From Rhodoglobus sp. (GTDB lineage: Bacteria > Actinomycetota > Actinomycetes > Actinomycetales > Microbacteriaceae), in the NCBI GenBank assembly GCA_025464445.1, contig JAODLY010000011.1, forward strand, positions 1 to 57,035: a stretch of DNA of 57,035 nucleotides, read 5' to 3'. Position 1 is the stretch's first letter; each line of letters starts with the position of its first letter. Made by a program: the position numbers and the translations under genes. The notes beneath the pieces were generated by a model. It saw only the letters and a list, made by a program, of their open reading frames with translations. It was not told the origin of the DNA and searched no databases. Positions 42,517 through 51,879 of this stretch are shown here, piece after piece.

Positions 42517-43923
42517 TCAGGCATCCTGTCGGGTCGTCAGCGATTCGAGGATCTGCGGCACGATCCTGTACACGTCGCCGCAGCTGAGCGTCATGATGAT
42601 GTCGCCGTCGCGAGCCAAGGCTGCGGCGCGGTCCGCCGCCTGCTGCCAGTCCGGCAGGTAGTCGACGTTTGCCTCGTCGGCGAAGCGTGCAGACACGAGC
42701 GCACCCGTCACCCCGGGGACGGGGTCTTCGCGCGCCCCGAAGACGTCGAGCACTATCGTGTGGTCGGCGAGCCGCTCGTAGGTCTCGGCGAATTCGCCGG
42801 CCATCGCCTGCGTGCGGCTGTAGAGGTGGGGCTGGTGCACGGCGATGATCCTGCCTGCACCCACGACGCTGCGGGCCGCGGTGAGGGCTGCGGCGACCTC
42901 AGTGGGGTGGTGCGCGTAATCGTCGTAGACGCTCACACCGCGCACGGTGCCGCGCAACTCGAAGCGGCGCTCAGTTCCGCCGAAAGCCGCGATGCCATCG
43001 AGTGCGGCGCGCGGCGCGAACCCGAGGCCGACGAGCACCGCGAAAGCGCCGGCGGCATTGATCGCGTTGTGGCGTCCAGGCACGGTGAGGGCGGCGGGGT
43101 AATCCTCTCCCCGCCAGGACAGGGTGAAGGAGACCGGACCGCCGGTCGCGATCGAGTGGACGCGGACGTCAGCCGCGGCATCCTCCCCGAACGTCATGAT
43201 GCGCTTGTGCTCGAGCCGTGCGGTGACCCGGATCGCCCCCCGGTCGTCGCTCGATACCACGACGAGTTCGGCGGCCTTGTCCGCGAACTCCACGAAGGCG
43301 GCATCAAACGCATCGTGCGTGCCGTAGTGGTCGAGGTGGTCTGCGTCGACGTTGGTGATCAGGGCGACGGCCGTGTCGTAGAGGAGGAACGAGCCATCCG
43401 ACTCGTCGGCCTCCACGACGAAGAGTTCGCCGCTGCCGAAGGATGAACTCAGCCCGAGCGACTGGATCACTCCCCCATTGACGAAGCTCGGGTCGGCCCC
43501 CAGCGCGAGCATGGCCGTGATGATCATCCCCGTCGAAGTCGTCTTGCCGTGGGCACCCGCAACCGCCACGAGCCGCTTGTGGTTGATGAGCCAGGCCAGG
43601 GCCTGCGAGCGATGAAGCACAGGGATGCCGCGGCCGACGGCCGCGAGATACTCGGGGTTGTCCGGCCAGAGGGCGCCCGTGTAGACGAGGGCATCGGCGG
43701 CGGCGAGCCCCGCGTTGCCCGAGTCATGGCCGATGGACACCGTCGCGCCCAGCTCGCGCAGCTCGGAGGTGTTGTGGTTCTCCGACCTGTCCGACCCGCT
43801 CACGGTGTGACCGGACGCAAGAAACAGGCGGGCGATGCCGCTCATGCCGCTTCCGCCGATGCCGACGAAGTGCACGGCGCCGAGTTCGGCCGGCAGAGGC
43901 ATCGAGAGGTCTGGTTTGATCAT
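42517..43923 (-). CDS. murC: UDP-N-acetylmuramate-L-alanine ligase
   Basis: 468 residues. MurC attaches the first peptide residue (L-Ala) to UDP-MurNAc. An N-terminal UDP-binding domain ([29 protein letters not shown]) is followed by the ATP loop [21 protein letters not shown], the [10 protein letters not shown] stretch and the C-terminal [14 protein letters not shown] motif. The ATG start is 11 nt after murG. No ddl gene is fused or adjacent. Confidence 0.97.
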   Translation of the reverse strand: MIKPDLSMPLPAELGAVHFVGIGGSGMSGIARLFLASGHTVSGSDRSENHNTSELRELGATVSIGHDSGNAGLAAADALVYTGALWPDNPEYLAAVGRGIPVLHRSQALAWLINHKRLVAVAGAHGKTTSTGMIITAMLALGADPSFVNGGVIQSLGLSSSFGSGELFVVEADESDGSFLLYDTAVALITNVDADHLDHYGTHDAFDAAFVEFADKAAELVVVSSDDRGAIRVTARLEHKRIMTFGEDAAADVRVHSIATGGPVSFTLSWRGEDYPAALTVPGRHNAINAAGAFAVLVGLGFAPRAALDGIAAFGGTERRFELRGTVRGVSVYDDYAHHPTEVAAALTAARSVVGAGRIIAVHQPHLYSRTQAMAGEFAETYERLADHTIVLDVFGAREDPVPGVTGALVSARFADEANVDYLPDWQQAADRAAALARDGDIIMTLSCGDVYRIVPQILESLTTRQDA

Positions 43924-43934
43924 CGCTATCGATT

Positions 43935-45032
43935 TTAGTCGGCGCGCCGCGCGGGTCCGCCCGAGAGCGCGCGCCCGACGAGTGCGACCATCCTGTCGGT
44001 GCCGTCGAGGGTGCCCACCGTCGCGGCGCGCACTGCCATGTCGGCGACCCTCGCCCGGTTGCGCAGCAGGGGCACGAGCTCTGAGCCAACCCAGCCGGGG
44101 GTGAACTGCGCGTCGGCCACGAGCACGGCTCCCCCGGCGTCGACGTCTTCACGGGCGTTGAGGCGCTGCTCTCCGTTGCCCGAAGCGTACGGCACGAAGA
44201 CGGCAGGGATCCCGAGGCCGGTCACTTCGGCGACTGTGCCGGTGCCGGCGCGGCCGAGGGCGAGGTCGGCGACGGCGAGGGCGAGCTCCATACGGTCGCA
44301 GTACCTGAGCACGAGGTATCCGGGGAGGTTTGGGTCGGCGACGGCGTCCCGGAACTCGCCAGTCAGATGGATAACCTGCCAGCCGGCCCCGAGGATGAGC
44401 GTGATCGAGTCGCTGATGGTCTCGTTGATGCGCCGGGCTCCGGACGACCCGCCGGTGACGAGCAGCGTCGGTTTGTCCTCCTCGAGCCCGAAGTACCGGA
44501 TGCCCTCCCTGCGAGCCTCGTACCTGTCGAGCCGCTCGATCTCCACCCGCAGCGGCAGGCCGACGAGCTGGCCGCCGCGGATCCGGGTGCCGCGGAACGC
44601 GATGCCCACATACTCCGTAAAGCGGGCGCCGAGCCGGTTAGCGAGCCCCGCCCTCGCGTTCGCCTCATGGATGGCGAATGGCACCTTCTGCGCCCATGCC
44701 GCGAGGTAGGCGGGAGCGGAGGCGTAGCCGCCGAAGCCGATGACGACATCGACGCGGTGATCGCGGATTATCGCCCTGGTATCGGCGATCGCTGCCCGGA
44801 TACGACCGGGAAAGCGAAGCGCCGCGCGCCCGGGCCGGCGCGGGAACGGAAGCCGCTCTATGGTCAGCAACTCGTAACCCCGGTCGGGTACCAGGCGCGC
44901 CTCGAGGCCTTCCTTGGTGCCGAGCACGAGGAGCGTGGCATCCGGTTCGGATTCGCGGATCCGGTCGGCGACGGCGAGCAGCGGGTTCACGTGGCCGGCG
45001 GTGCCACCTCCGGCGAGGAGGTAGGTGGTCAT
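43935..45032 (-). CDS. murG: UDP-GlcNAc:undecaprenyl-pyrophosphoryl-MurNAc-pentapeptide transferase
   Basis: 365 residues of the GT-B fold. It adds GlcNAc to lipid I, giving lipid II. Motifs: [17 protein letters not shown] at the N-terminus, [51 protein letters not shown], and in the C-terminal domain [34 protein letters not shown] for UDP-GlcNAc. ATG overlaps the ftsW stop as ATGA. Confidence 0.97.
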   Translation of the reverse strand: MTTYLLAGGGTAGHVNPLLAVADRIRESEPDATLLVLGTKEGLEARLVPDRGYELLTIERLPFPRRPGRAALRFPGRIRAAIADTRAIIRDHRVDVVIGFGGYASAPAYLAAWAQKVPFAIHEANARAGLANRLGARFTEYVGIAFRGTRIRGGQLVGLPLRVEIERLDRYEARREGIRYFGLEEDKPTLLVTGGSSGARRINETISDSITLILGAGWQVIHLTGEFRDAVADPNLPGYLVLRYCDRMELALAVADLALGRAGTGTVAEVTGLGIPAVFVPYASGNGEQRLNAREDVDAGGAVLVADAQFTPGWVGSELVPLLRNRARVADMAVRAATVGTLDGTDRMVALVGRALSGGPARRAD

Positions 45033-46336
45033 GCCCGCGAGCGTACCCGTTGCGCCGCCACCAGGCGCGAGCGTTCAGCCGCAGTCTGCCCGACAGGGGC
45101 CTCGCGTTCCCTGTCTGTCTGCCGGGCGAACGAGAGCACAACCCCGATGCCGAGCAGTGTCGAAATGAGCGCGGAGCCTCCCGCCGAGATGAGCGGAAGC
45201 GGCACGCCGAGCACGGGGAGCACGCCGAGCACGACTGCGATGTTGACGAAGGCCTGGCCGACCACCCAGACCATCACGCCACTCGTCGCGATGCGGGCGA
45301 AACTGTCGCGGGTCGAGCGGATGACGCGCACGAACGCGATGGCGAGCACGACAAACAGGGCGAGCACCACGACCGCGCCGATGAGCCCGAGCTCTTCGCC
45401 GATGATCGCGAAGATGAAGTCGTTGTCAGCCTCCGGCAGCCAGTTCCACTTGGCGGTGGAGTTGCCGAGGCCACGCCCGAACAGTCCGCCGGCGGCCAGC
45501 GCCCAGTTCGCATGCTCGGGCTGCCAGCAATATCCCGCCGAGTTCTCCGGCGTGCAGCCACTGAGCCAGGCGGAGATCCTCGACGTGCGCGAGTCGCTGC
45601 CGACGGCGAATAGCATTCCGACGACGCTGATGCCGACGATCGCGGCGACGATGAACTTGATTCGCACCCCGGCGAAGTACAGGCAGCCGAGCACGATCAT
45701 GAGCATGATGAACGCCGTGCCGAGGTCGTTGCCGATGAGCACGAAGGTAATGGCAATACCAGCGACCGGCGCGATCGGCAGGGCGGCATGCTTCCAGTCG
45801 CCGAGCAGGTCCTGTTTCGTCGAGAGCACCCACGCCACCCAGACGATGAGGGCGATCTTGACGAACTCGGACGGCTGCGCGTTGAAACCACCTATCGATA
45901 TCCAGTTGCGGTTGCCGCCGTAGTCGAAGCCGAGTCCTGTGAAGACGAGAAGTTGCAGCGTGCCACCGGCGAGCAGTGCCGGCCAGGCCCAGCGCTTCCA
46001 GAAGCGCGGCGGCATCCTCGAGGCGACGAGCATGAGCGGGATGCCGATCACCGCGTACAGCCCCTGGCGCACGAAGCGCCCGAAGAAGCCGTCATCGGAG
46101 GTGTACGACTCGATGGTGGATGCCGAGAGCACCATCACGAGCCCGAAGATCACCAGGAAGATCGTGGTTCCCATGAGCAGGAAGTAGTTGCGGTTCTCCG
46201 CGGCGAAGAGGCGGCGAACCGGAACCACAGCGATCGCCGCCCGCGGCTCCGGATTCACGGCGGGAGGCCTGCGCCGTTCCGCCGCCCGCTCAGGCTGGGT
46301 GGGGCGTCGGGTGGGAGTCGCGCGTGTCGTCGTCAT
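45029..46336 (-). CDS. ftsW: SEDS peptidoglycan polymerase FtsW
   Basis: 435 residues. A disordered, charged N-terminus (about 1-55) is followed by ten membrane helices. SEDS-family landmarks are AFIMLMIVLGCLYFAGVR, WALAAGGLFGRGLGNSTAKW, LPEADNDFIFAIIGEELGLIGAVVVL (with the catalytic Glu/Asp region) and LGVLPVLGVPLPLISAGGSALISTL. It polymerises lipid II at the septum with the FtsI transpeptidase. ATG 46336 has GGGAGG 8 nt upstream and lies inside the 3' end of murD (47-bp overlap), so translation is probably coupled. Confidence 0.96.
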   Translation of the reverse strand: MTTTRATPTRRPTQPERAAERRRPPAVNPEPRAAIAVVPVRRLFAAENRNYFLLMGTTIFLVIFGLVMVLSASTIESYTSDDGFFGRFVRQGLYAVIGIPLMLVASRMPPRFWKRWAWPALLAGGTLQLLVFTGLGFDYGGNRNWISIGGFNAQPSEFVKIALIVWVAWVLSTKQDLLGDWKHAALPIAPVAGIAITFVLIGNDLGTAFIMLMIVLGCLYFAGVRIKFIVAAIVGISVVGMLFAVGSDSRTSRISAWLSGCTPENSAGYCWQPEHANWALAAGGLFGRGLGNSTAKWNWLPEADNDFIFAIIGEELGLIGAVVVLALFVVLAIAFVRVIRSTRDSFARIATSGVMVWVVGQAFVNIAVVLGVLPVLGVPLPLISAGGSALISTLLGIGVVLSFARQTDREREAPVGQTAAERSRLVAAQRVRSRA

Positions 46337-47819
46337 CGGCTGCCCCTCCCAGGTGATCTCGCACCGCTCCAGCGAACCGGTTGCCGCGATCCGCGTAATC
46401 GGCGAACTGGTCCATGGATGCCGCCGCCGGTGCGAGCAGCACGACGTCACCCCTGTTCGCAGCGGACGCGGCAAGCCGCACCGCCTCCTGCATTACGTCC
46501 CCAGTGTCGGATGCGGTCACTTCGAAGACCGGGACCGCCGGCGCGTGTCGCGCAAATGCTTCAACCACAGGTTGACGGTTTGCACCGATGACTATCGCCG
46601 CCCTGAGGCGTTTTGCGTGCTTTTCGACGAGTGGACCGACATCGGTCCCCTTCAGCAGCCCGCCCACTATCCAGACCACGGAATCGAACGACTGCAGGGC
46701 GGCATCCGCGGCATGGGAGTTCGTGGCTTTCGAGTCGTCGATCCACAACACGTCGTCTTTGCGGCCCACCGGCTCCGTGCGGTGGCTGTCGAGCCTGAAG
46801 GTGGCAAGCCCAGCACGGATCGCTTCGGCGGGGATGCCGTACGAGCGGGCGAGGGCGCACGCCGCAAGCACGTTGGCGAGCATGTGCGGGGCGGCAAGCC
46901 CGACCTGCTGAAGCTCGCCGTGGGTGGTCAGCTCGAGGGCCGCCTGGTGGCGATCGGGGATGAACGCGCGGTCGAGCACGATATCGCCCACCATGCCGAA
47001 GTCGCTTTGGCCGGGCGCGCCGAGGCCGAAGCCGATGGCCCTGCACCCTTCACCCACCTCGGCCTCCTCCACCATGCGCAGGGTGGCCGCGTCGGCCTTG
47101 TTGTACACGCAGGCGACCCTGGTATTGGCATAGACCGTGGCTTTCGCTGCCGCATACGCCTCGCGCGAACCGTGCCAGTCGAGGTGGTCGTCGGCGACGT
47201 TGAGGCACACGCTCGCGTATGGCGCCAGCGAACCGACACCGCTGCGGCGCAGCCAGTGCAGCTGGAAGCTCGAGAGCTCCACCACGAGCACTTCGAAACC
47301 CCCGGGGTCGCGGATCGCATCGAGCACGGGCATCCCGATATTGCCGACGGACACCGCGCGATGCCCCCCGGCGACGAGCAGGTGGGTGGTGAGCTGCACT
47401 GTCGTGGTCTTGCCGTTGGTGCCCGTCACGGAGATCCACTCGGCCGGTGGCCCAGACTTGTCGCGCAGCCGCCAGGCCAGCTCGATATCGCCCCACACCG
47501 GGATGCCGCGGCCCTCGGCCCACGCGACGAGCGAGTGGTCCGGCCGGTAGCCGGGCGACACGATCACCACCTCGGGGTCGAGGCCGACGAGCTCAACCGG
47601 AACGGCAGCCGGATCGCTCTCGATCACCAGCCGCGCACCGATCACTTCGAGCAGGTCAGCACGTCTCGGGTCGGCCTTCGCCGCCACGACCAGCACGTCG
47701 GCCCCCAACTCGACGAGCGTGTCAGCGACAGAGAACCCCGTGACGCCGAGCCCGAATACCGCGACCCTCAGACCGCGCCAGTCGGAGTGCCAGCTCGTGA
47801 GAACGTCGAGGTCGCGCAC
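46290..47819 (-). CDS. murD: UDP-N-acetylmuramoylalanine-D-glutamate ligase
   Basis: 509 residues, slightly long for MurD. The N-terminal part has VAVFGLGVTGFSVADTLVELGADV; the ATP loop is VTGTNGKTTTVQL; LVVELSSFQLHW and VCLNVADDHLDWHGSREAYAAAK are the central stretches; and the C-terminal domain has DDSKATNSHAADAAL and LAPAAASMDQFADYADRG. The GTG start directly abuts the mraY stop (TAG then GTG). The 3' end overlaps ftsW by 47 bp. The last residues beyond the usual DRG motif form a polar tail. Confidence 0.96.
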   Translation of the reverse strand: MRDLDVLTSWHSDWRGLRVAVFGLGVTGFSVADTLVELGADVLVVAAKADPRRADLLEVIGARLVIESDPAAVPVELVGLDPEVVIVSPGYRPDHSLVAWAEGRGIPVWGDIELAWRLRDKSGPPAEWISVTGTNGKTTTVQLTTHLLVAGGHRAVSVGNIGMPVLDAIRDPGGFEVLVVELSSFQLHWLRRSGVGSLAPYASVCLNVADDHLDWHGSREAYAAAKATVYANTRVACVYNKADAATLRMVEEAEVGEGCRAIGFGLGAPGQSDFGMVGDIVLDRAFIPDRHQAALELTTHGELQQVGLAAPHMLANVLAACALARSYGIPAEAIRAGLATFRLDSHRTEPVGRKDDVLWIDDSKATNSHAADAALQSFDSVVWIVGGLLKGTDVGPLVEKHAKRLRAAIVIGANRQPVVEAFARHAPAVPVFEVTASDTGDVMQEAVRLAASAANRGDVVLLAPAAASMDQFADYADRGNRFAGAVRDHLGGAADDDDTRDSHPTPHPA

Positions 47820-48917
47820 CTAGCGGCTGAGCCATTCGAGATAGAACACGCCGACCCCGACTGCGACGAAGAGGCCCGAGATGAGCCAGAACCGCACGAC
47901 TATGGTGATCTCGGCCCAGCCCTTGAGTTCGAAATGGTGCTGCAGCGGACTCATGAGGAAGATGCGTTTGCCGTGGCTGAGCTTGAAATACGCCCGCTGG
48001 AGGATCACCGAGCCCGTGACGACCAGGAACAAGCCACCGATCAGGATCAGCATCAGTTCGGTGCGGCTGAGGATGGCCAGGGCAGCCAGCGCGCCGCCGA
48101 GGCCGAGCGAGCCCGTATCACCCATGAATATCTGGGCTGGCGACGTGTTCCACCACAGGAACCCGATGAGGCTGCCCGCGATCGCTGCCGCCACGACAGC
48201 CAGGTCGAGCGGGTCGCGCACGTCGTAGCAGAAATTCGCATTCTCGGGCTGCAGGTGGGTGTTGAAACATGACTGGTTCGACTGCCAGAACCCGATGAAG
48301 ATGTACGCGGAAATCGCGAAGATCGAGGCTCCGGTCGCCAGCCCGTCGAGGCCGTCTGCCACGTTCACGCCGTTCGAGGTGCTCACGATGATGAGCGTCA
48401 CCCAGATGGTGAACAGGATGCCCCCACCGATGAGCCCGACGGTGGCGAGGTTCAGCCACGGGATGTCCCGAACCCCCGAGATCATCGTGGACGCGGGCGT
48501 CAGCCCGTTCTCGTCAGGGAAGCGGAGCGCCAGCACGGCGAAGATCGCGGCAACGATCACCTGCCCGGCGATTTTCTGCCAGCCGCCGAGCCCGAGGCTG
48601 CGTTGCTTGCGGGTCTTGAGGAAGTCGTCGATGAACCCGATAACGCCCATGCCGACCATGAGGAAGAGCACGAGCACCCCGACGAGGGTCATGTCGGTTC
48701 CACCGATCAGGTGACCGACCATGTAACCCAGGCCGGATCCGAAGATGAAGACGATCCCGCCCATCGTGGGGGTGCCCCGCTTGGCGTGATGCGACTGCGG
48801 TCCGTCGTCGCGGATGAACTGGCCCCAGCCCAGCCTGGTGGCCAGGCGCACGAACAGCGGCGTGACGAACAGCGTGAAGAGCAGGCCGAACCCGCCGGCA
48901 ACAAGAAGGGCGATCAC
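47820..48917 (-). CDS. mraY: Phospho-N-acetylmuramoyl-pentapeptide transferase
   Basis: 365 residues with ten membrane helices. It transfers phospho-MurNAc-pentapeptide to undecaprenyl phosphate (lipid I). Motifs: [25 protein letters not shown], the magnesium-binding [17 protein letters not shown] and [15 protein letters not shown], and the C-terminal [18 protein letters not shown] plus [15 protein letters not shown] (HHH-type motif). GTG 48917 overlaps the murF stop as GTGA. Confidence 0.97.
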   Translation of the reverse strand: MIALLVAGGFGLLFTLFVTPLFVRLATRLGWGQFIRDDGPQSHHAKRGTPTMGGIVFIFGSGLGYMVGHLIGGTDMTLVGVLVLFLMVGMGVIGFIDDFLKTRKQRSLGLGGWQKIAGQVIVAAIFAVLALRFPDENGLTPASTMISGVRDIPWLNLATVGLIGGGILFTIWVTLIIVSTSNGVNVADGLDGLATGASIFAISAYIFIGFWQSNQSCFNTHLQPENANFCYDVRDPLDLAVVAAAIAGSLIGFLWWNTSPAQIFMGDTGSLGLGGALAALAILSRTELMLILIGGLFLVVTGSVILQRAYFKLSHGKRIFLMSPLQHHFELKGWAEITIVVRFWLISGLFVAVGVGVFYLEWLSR

Positions 48918-50314
48918 GCTGTGACCCCGGCGATCCTGTCGCCCAGGAATCGAAGCTCAGCCGAGCCGGATGACTTCACGAGCACGACATCGCCGAATCG
49001 CAACTGGTCACGGAGCAAATCGTATGCCTCATCAGCTGTGCCGACGAGCACCGACTCCCCGTCCCACGAGCCCTCGAGCCCCGCCGCATTGTGGATGTGC
49101 CGCGCATTGTGCCCCACCACGACGAGCTTCTGCACGTTCAGCCGCACCACGAGCCGGCCTATGCGGTCGTGCTCCTCATCCGCGTACTCGCCGAGTTCGG
49201 CCATCTCGCCGAGCACGGCAACGGATCGCTGGTCGCCCCTGGTGATCTGCGCAAGGGTCTTGAGCGCCGCAGCCATGGAGTCCGGACTCGCGTTGTACGC
49301 ATCGTTGATCACCACGACGCCATCCGCCCGCTCGAGCACCTCCATGCGCCAGCGCTCGGCCCGCACGAGCGCCTCGATGGCGGGAACCGACCGCTCCGGC
49401 GGCACGCCGAGCGCGCGCGCGGCCGCGATGGTGGCGAGGGCGTTCATGACGTGGTGCTCACCGAGGATCTTCAACCGCACTCGACGCTGGATGCCCGCTG
49501 CCTCGAGTGTGAACTCGGTTCCGGTGGCAGAAGCCTCGATATCGTCGGCGCGCACGTCGGCGCTGCCCGCAAGACCGAACCACACGATCGCGGCCTTCGT
49601 CTTGCCTGCCATGCGCACGACCCGAACATCGTCGGCGTTGAGCACAGCGACCGCTGATTCGGGAAGGTCGGTGACCATCTCGGCTTTCGCGGTCTCCACG
49701 GCGTCCGGCCCGCCGAACTCGCCGACATGGGCGAGCCCGACCTTGAGCACGATGCCGACATCCGGGGTGACTATCGAGATGAGCTGGGCGATCTCGCCGA
49801 TCGCGCTGGCGCCCATCTCCACGACGAGATAGCGCGTGTCGAAATCGATAGCGAGCATCGAGATGGGCGCGCCGACATGGTTATTGAACGAGCCCCACGG
49901 GGCCACTGTCGCGCCCTCGTTCTCGAGCACGGCCCGCAGCATGTTCTTGGTCGTCGTCTTGCCATTCGAACCCGTGACGGCGACGACCCTGAGTTCTCCT
50001 TTGGCGCGCACCCGCACGACGACTTCTCGGGCAAGGGCGGCGAGGGCCGCGACTCCGTCGGGCACGAGCACCTGCGGCACGTCGAGTTCGAGTTCACGCT
50101 CGACGACAAGCAGCACGGCGCCGTTCTCGGCAGCACTTGCCGCGAACAGGTGGCCGTCCGTCACCTCGCCGGGCAGCGCATAGAAGATCGACCCGGCTAC
50201 GACCTTGCGCGAATCGGTGTGCACCTCCCCGTCGACGACAACGCTGCCGTCTGCAGCCCGCACCAGGCGCCCGCCGAGCACCGAGGCGAGTTCGGTGAGG
50301 GTGAAGGCGATCAC
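48914..50314 (-). CDS. murF: UDP-MurNAc-tripeptide D-Ala-D-Ala ligase
   Basis: 466 residues starting with GTG, which overlaps the murE stop (GTGA). MurF adds the D-Ala-D-Ala dipeptide. The N-terminal domain is [18 protein letters not shown]; then [25 protein letters not shown] loop [18 protein letters not shown], and [14 protein letters not shown]; central [13 protein letters not shown]; and the C-terminal [18 protein letters not shown]. The open frame before the GTG is inside murE and not MurF-like. Confidence 0.97.
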   Translation of the reverse strand: MIAFTLTELASVLGGRLVRAADGSVVVDGEVHTDSRKVVAGSIFYALPGEVTDGHLFAASAAENGAVLLVVERELELDVPQVLVPDGVAALAALAREVVVRVRAKGELRVVAVTGSNGKTTTKNMLRAVLENEGATVAPWGSFNNHVGAPISMLAIDFDTRYLVVEMGASAIGEIAQLISIVTPDVGIVLKVGLAHVGEFGGPDAVETAKAEMVTDLPESAVAVLNADDVRVVRMAGKTKAAIVWFGLAGSADVRADDIEASATGTEFTLEAAGIQRRVRLKILGEHHVMNALATIAAARALGVPPERSVPAIEALVRAERWRMEVLERADGVVVINDAYNASPDSMAAALKTLAQITRGDQRSVAVLGEMAELGEYADEEHDRIGRLVVRLNVQKLVVVGHNARHIHNAAGLEGSWDGESVLVGTADEAYDLLRDQLRFGDVVLVKSSGSAELRFLGDRIAGVTA

Positions 50315-51858
50315 TGCCAGCCCGCCTCGCGCAGGGCATCCCTTGCCTCGTCGCGTGCGGAGAATGGCAGCTTCTCCCCCTGCACGTCGATGTAGTCCTC
50401 GTGGCCGGGGCCAGCCCACAGCACGGAGTCGCCAGCGCTCGCCAACGCGATCGCCGTTCGGATCGCCTGCGCCTGGGAGGGCACCTCGAGAACCTCTGCC
50501 GGGTGTTCTGCCGTCGCGGCACCCTGCAGCAGCGTCGTGCGGATCGACGCGGCATCCTCGAAGCGCGGGTTGTAGTCGGTGATAACGAGGATGTCTGATC
50601 CCTCGGATCCGATGCGCCCCATCTCGATGCGTTTTGACGGGTCCCTGTCTCCGTCTGCCCCGAACACCATGATGAGCCGGCCGGTGGTGAACTTGCGCAC
50701 GGCGGACATCGTGGTGAGGAACGCATCAGGGCTGTGGCCGTAGTCGACGTAGACGGCAGGCCCGGATTCGCCGGACACCCGCTCGATGCGTCCGGGAAGG
50801 TAGGCAACGATGCCGCCATCCTTGTCCAGTGCGTGGCCTATGGCCTCGAGCTCGAAGCCTGCCTCCACGAGCATCACGATCGCCAGGCCCGCGTTGGCGG
50901 CCATGTGGTGGCCGATCACGGGAACGCGCGTGACAAGCGAGCGCCCCTCAGGGCCGGTGAGCGAGAACTCGGTGTACTCGGCGGTCTCCTCGATCACTCC
51001 GACTTTCCAGTCGGCTTCGATACCGGGAGTCGACGAGATCGTCGTGACCGGGATGTGCGTCGCATCGACGACCCGGTCACCCCATGGCGTGTCGAGCGAG
51101 ATCACGCCGCGCTTGGCGCGCTCCGGCTCGAACAGCGGGAGTTTCGCGGCGAAGTACTCCTCCATGTCCGCGTAGTCGTCGAGGTGGTCGTGGCTGAGGT
51201 TGATGAACGAGACGACATCGAACATGAGCCCGTCCACGCGGTTGCGGGTGAGGGCCTGGGCGCTCACCTCGAGGGTCACTGCGCGCACATTGCTCTCGCG
51301 CATCCTCGCCAGCAGGCCGTGGATCTCGGTGGCCTCCGGCGTCGTGAGGCTGGAGGTGACGGTGAGCTCGCCCACGGTGCGCTCGGCAGTAGTGCTCAAC
51401 CCCGACACGAGCCCGAGTTGCTTGAGGATGCCATGGAGCAGGTACGAGACGCTGGTCTTGCCGTTCGTGCCCGTGATGCCGAACAGCAGCGGGGCGGATT
51501 CCGCAGTGCGATACACCCAGGCCGAGATGGCCCCGAGCGCCTCACGGGGAGAGTCGACGATGACCACGGGCAGGCCGCTCTCTGCGGCGATGTCGGCACC
51601 GGCGGCATCCGTCAGCACTGCGACGGCCCCGCCCTCTTTCGCCTTGCCCGCGAAGATGGCGCCGTGCCTGCGCAGGCCGAGCACGCCGACATAGAGGTCA
51701 CCCGGCTGCAGGTTGTCGGTGCTCAGGGTGATGCCGGTGACTTCGACGCCGTCGAGCGAGCCCCTGGACTCGAGTCCGAACTCGCTCACGAGCGTCGCGA
51801 GCTGTCGTGCGGAGGGATGCTCCGGTCGGAGGATCGAGGCCTCGCCTTCCCTCAACAT
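50311..51858 (-). CDS. murE: UDP-MurNAc-dipeptide ligase adding the third residue (MurE)
   Basis: 515 residues. MurE adds the diamino acid at position 3. Motifs: GITLSTDNLQPGDLYVG, ATP loop GITGTNGKTSVSYL, TTPEATEIHGLLARM, LSHDHLDDYADMEEYF, and VDYGHSPDAFLTTMSAVRK. The specificity loop that reads DNPR in meso-diaminopimelate enzymes is here D428-Y429-N-P-R432, so the residue before N is tyrosine and a non-standard third residue (Lys, Orn or Dab) is possible. Start: ATG 51858 is only two nucleotides from GGAGG, so the adjacent TTG 51855, at better spacing, may be used. Confidence 0.96.
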   Translation of the reverse strand: MLREGEASILRPEHPSARQLATLVSEFGLESRGSLDGVEVTGITLSTDNLQPGDLYVGVLGLRRHGAIFAGKAKEGGAVAVLTDAAGADIAAESGLPVVIVDSPREALGAISAWVYRTAESAPLLFGITGTNGKTSVSYLLHGILKQLGLVSGLSTTAERTVGELTVTSSLTTPEATEIHGLLARMRESNVRAVTLEVSAQALTRNRVDGLMFDVVSFINLSHDHLDDYADMEEYFAAKLPLFEPERAKRGVISLDTPWGDRVVDATHIPVTTISSTPGIEADWKVGVIEETAEYTEFSLTGPEGRSLVTRVPVIGHHMAANAGLAIVMLVEAGFELEAIGHALDKDGGIVAYLPGRIERVSGESGPAVYVDYGHSPDAFLTTMSAVRKFTTGRLIMVFGADGDRDPSKRIEMGRIGSEGSDILVITDYNPRFEDAASIRTTLLQGAATAEHPAEVLEVPSQAQAIRTAIALASAGDSVLWAGPGHEDYIDVQGEKLPFSARDEARDALREAGWQ

Positions 51859-51879
51859 TTCCTCCCGGGTTACTGGCGC

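Noticed and set aside
41506-43446. 646-codon open frame antisense to ftsQ and murC
   Set aside because: Mirror frame of GC-rich codons, rich in Arg, Gly and His, with no recognisable domain.
46188-48272. 694-codon open frame antisense to ftsW, murD and mraY
   Set aside because: Crosses three genuine genes; composition is that of a shadow frame.
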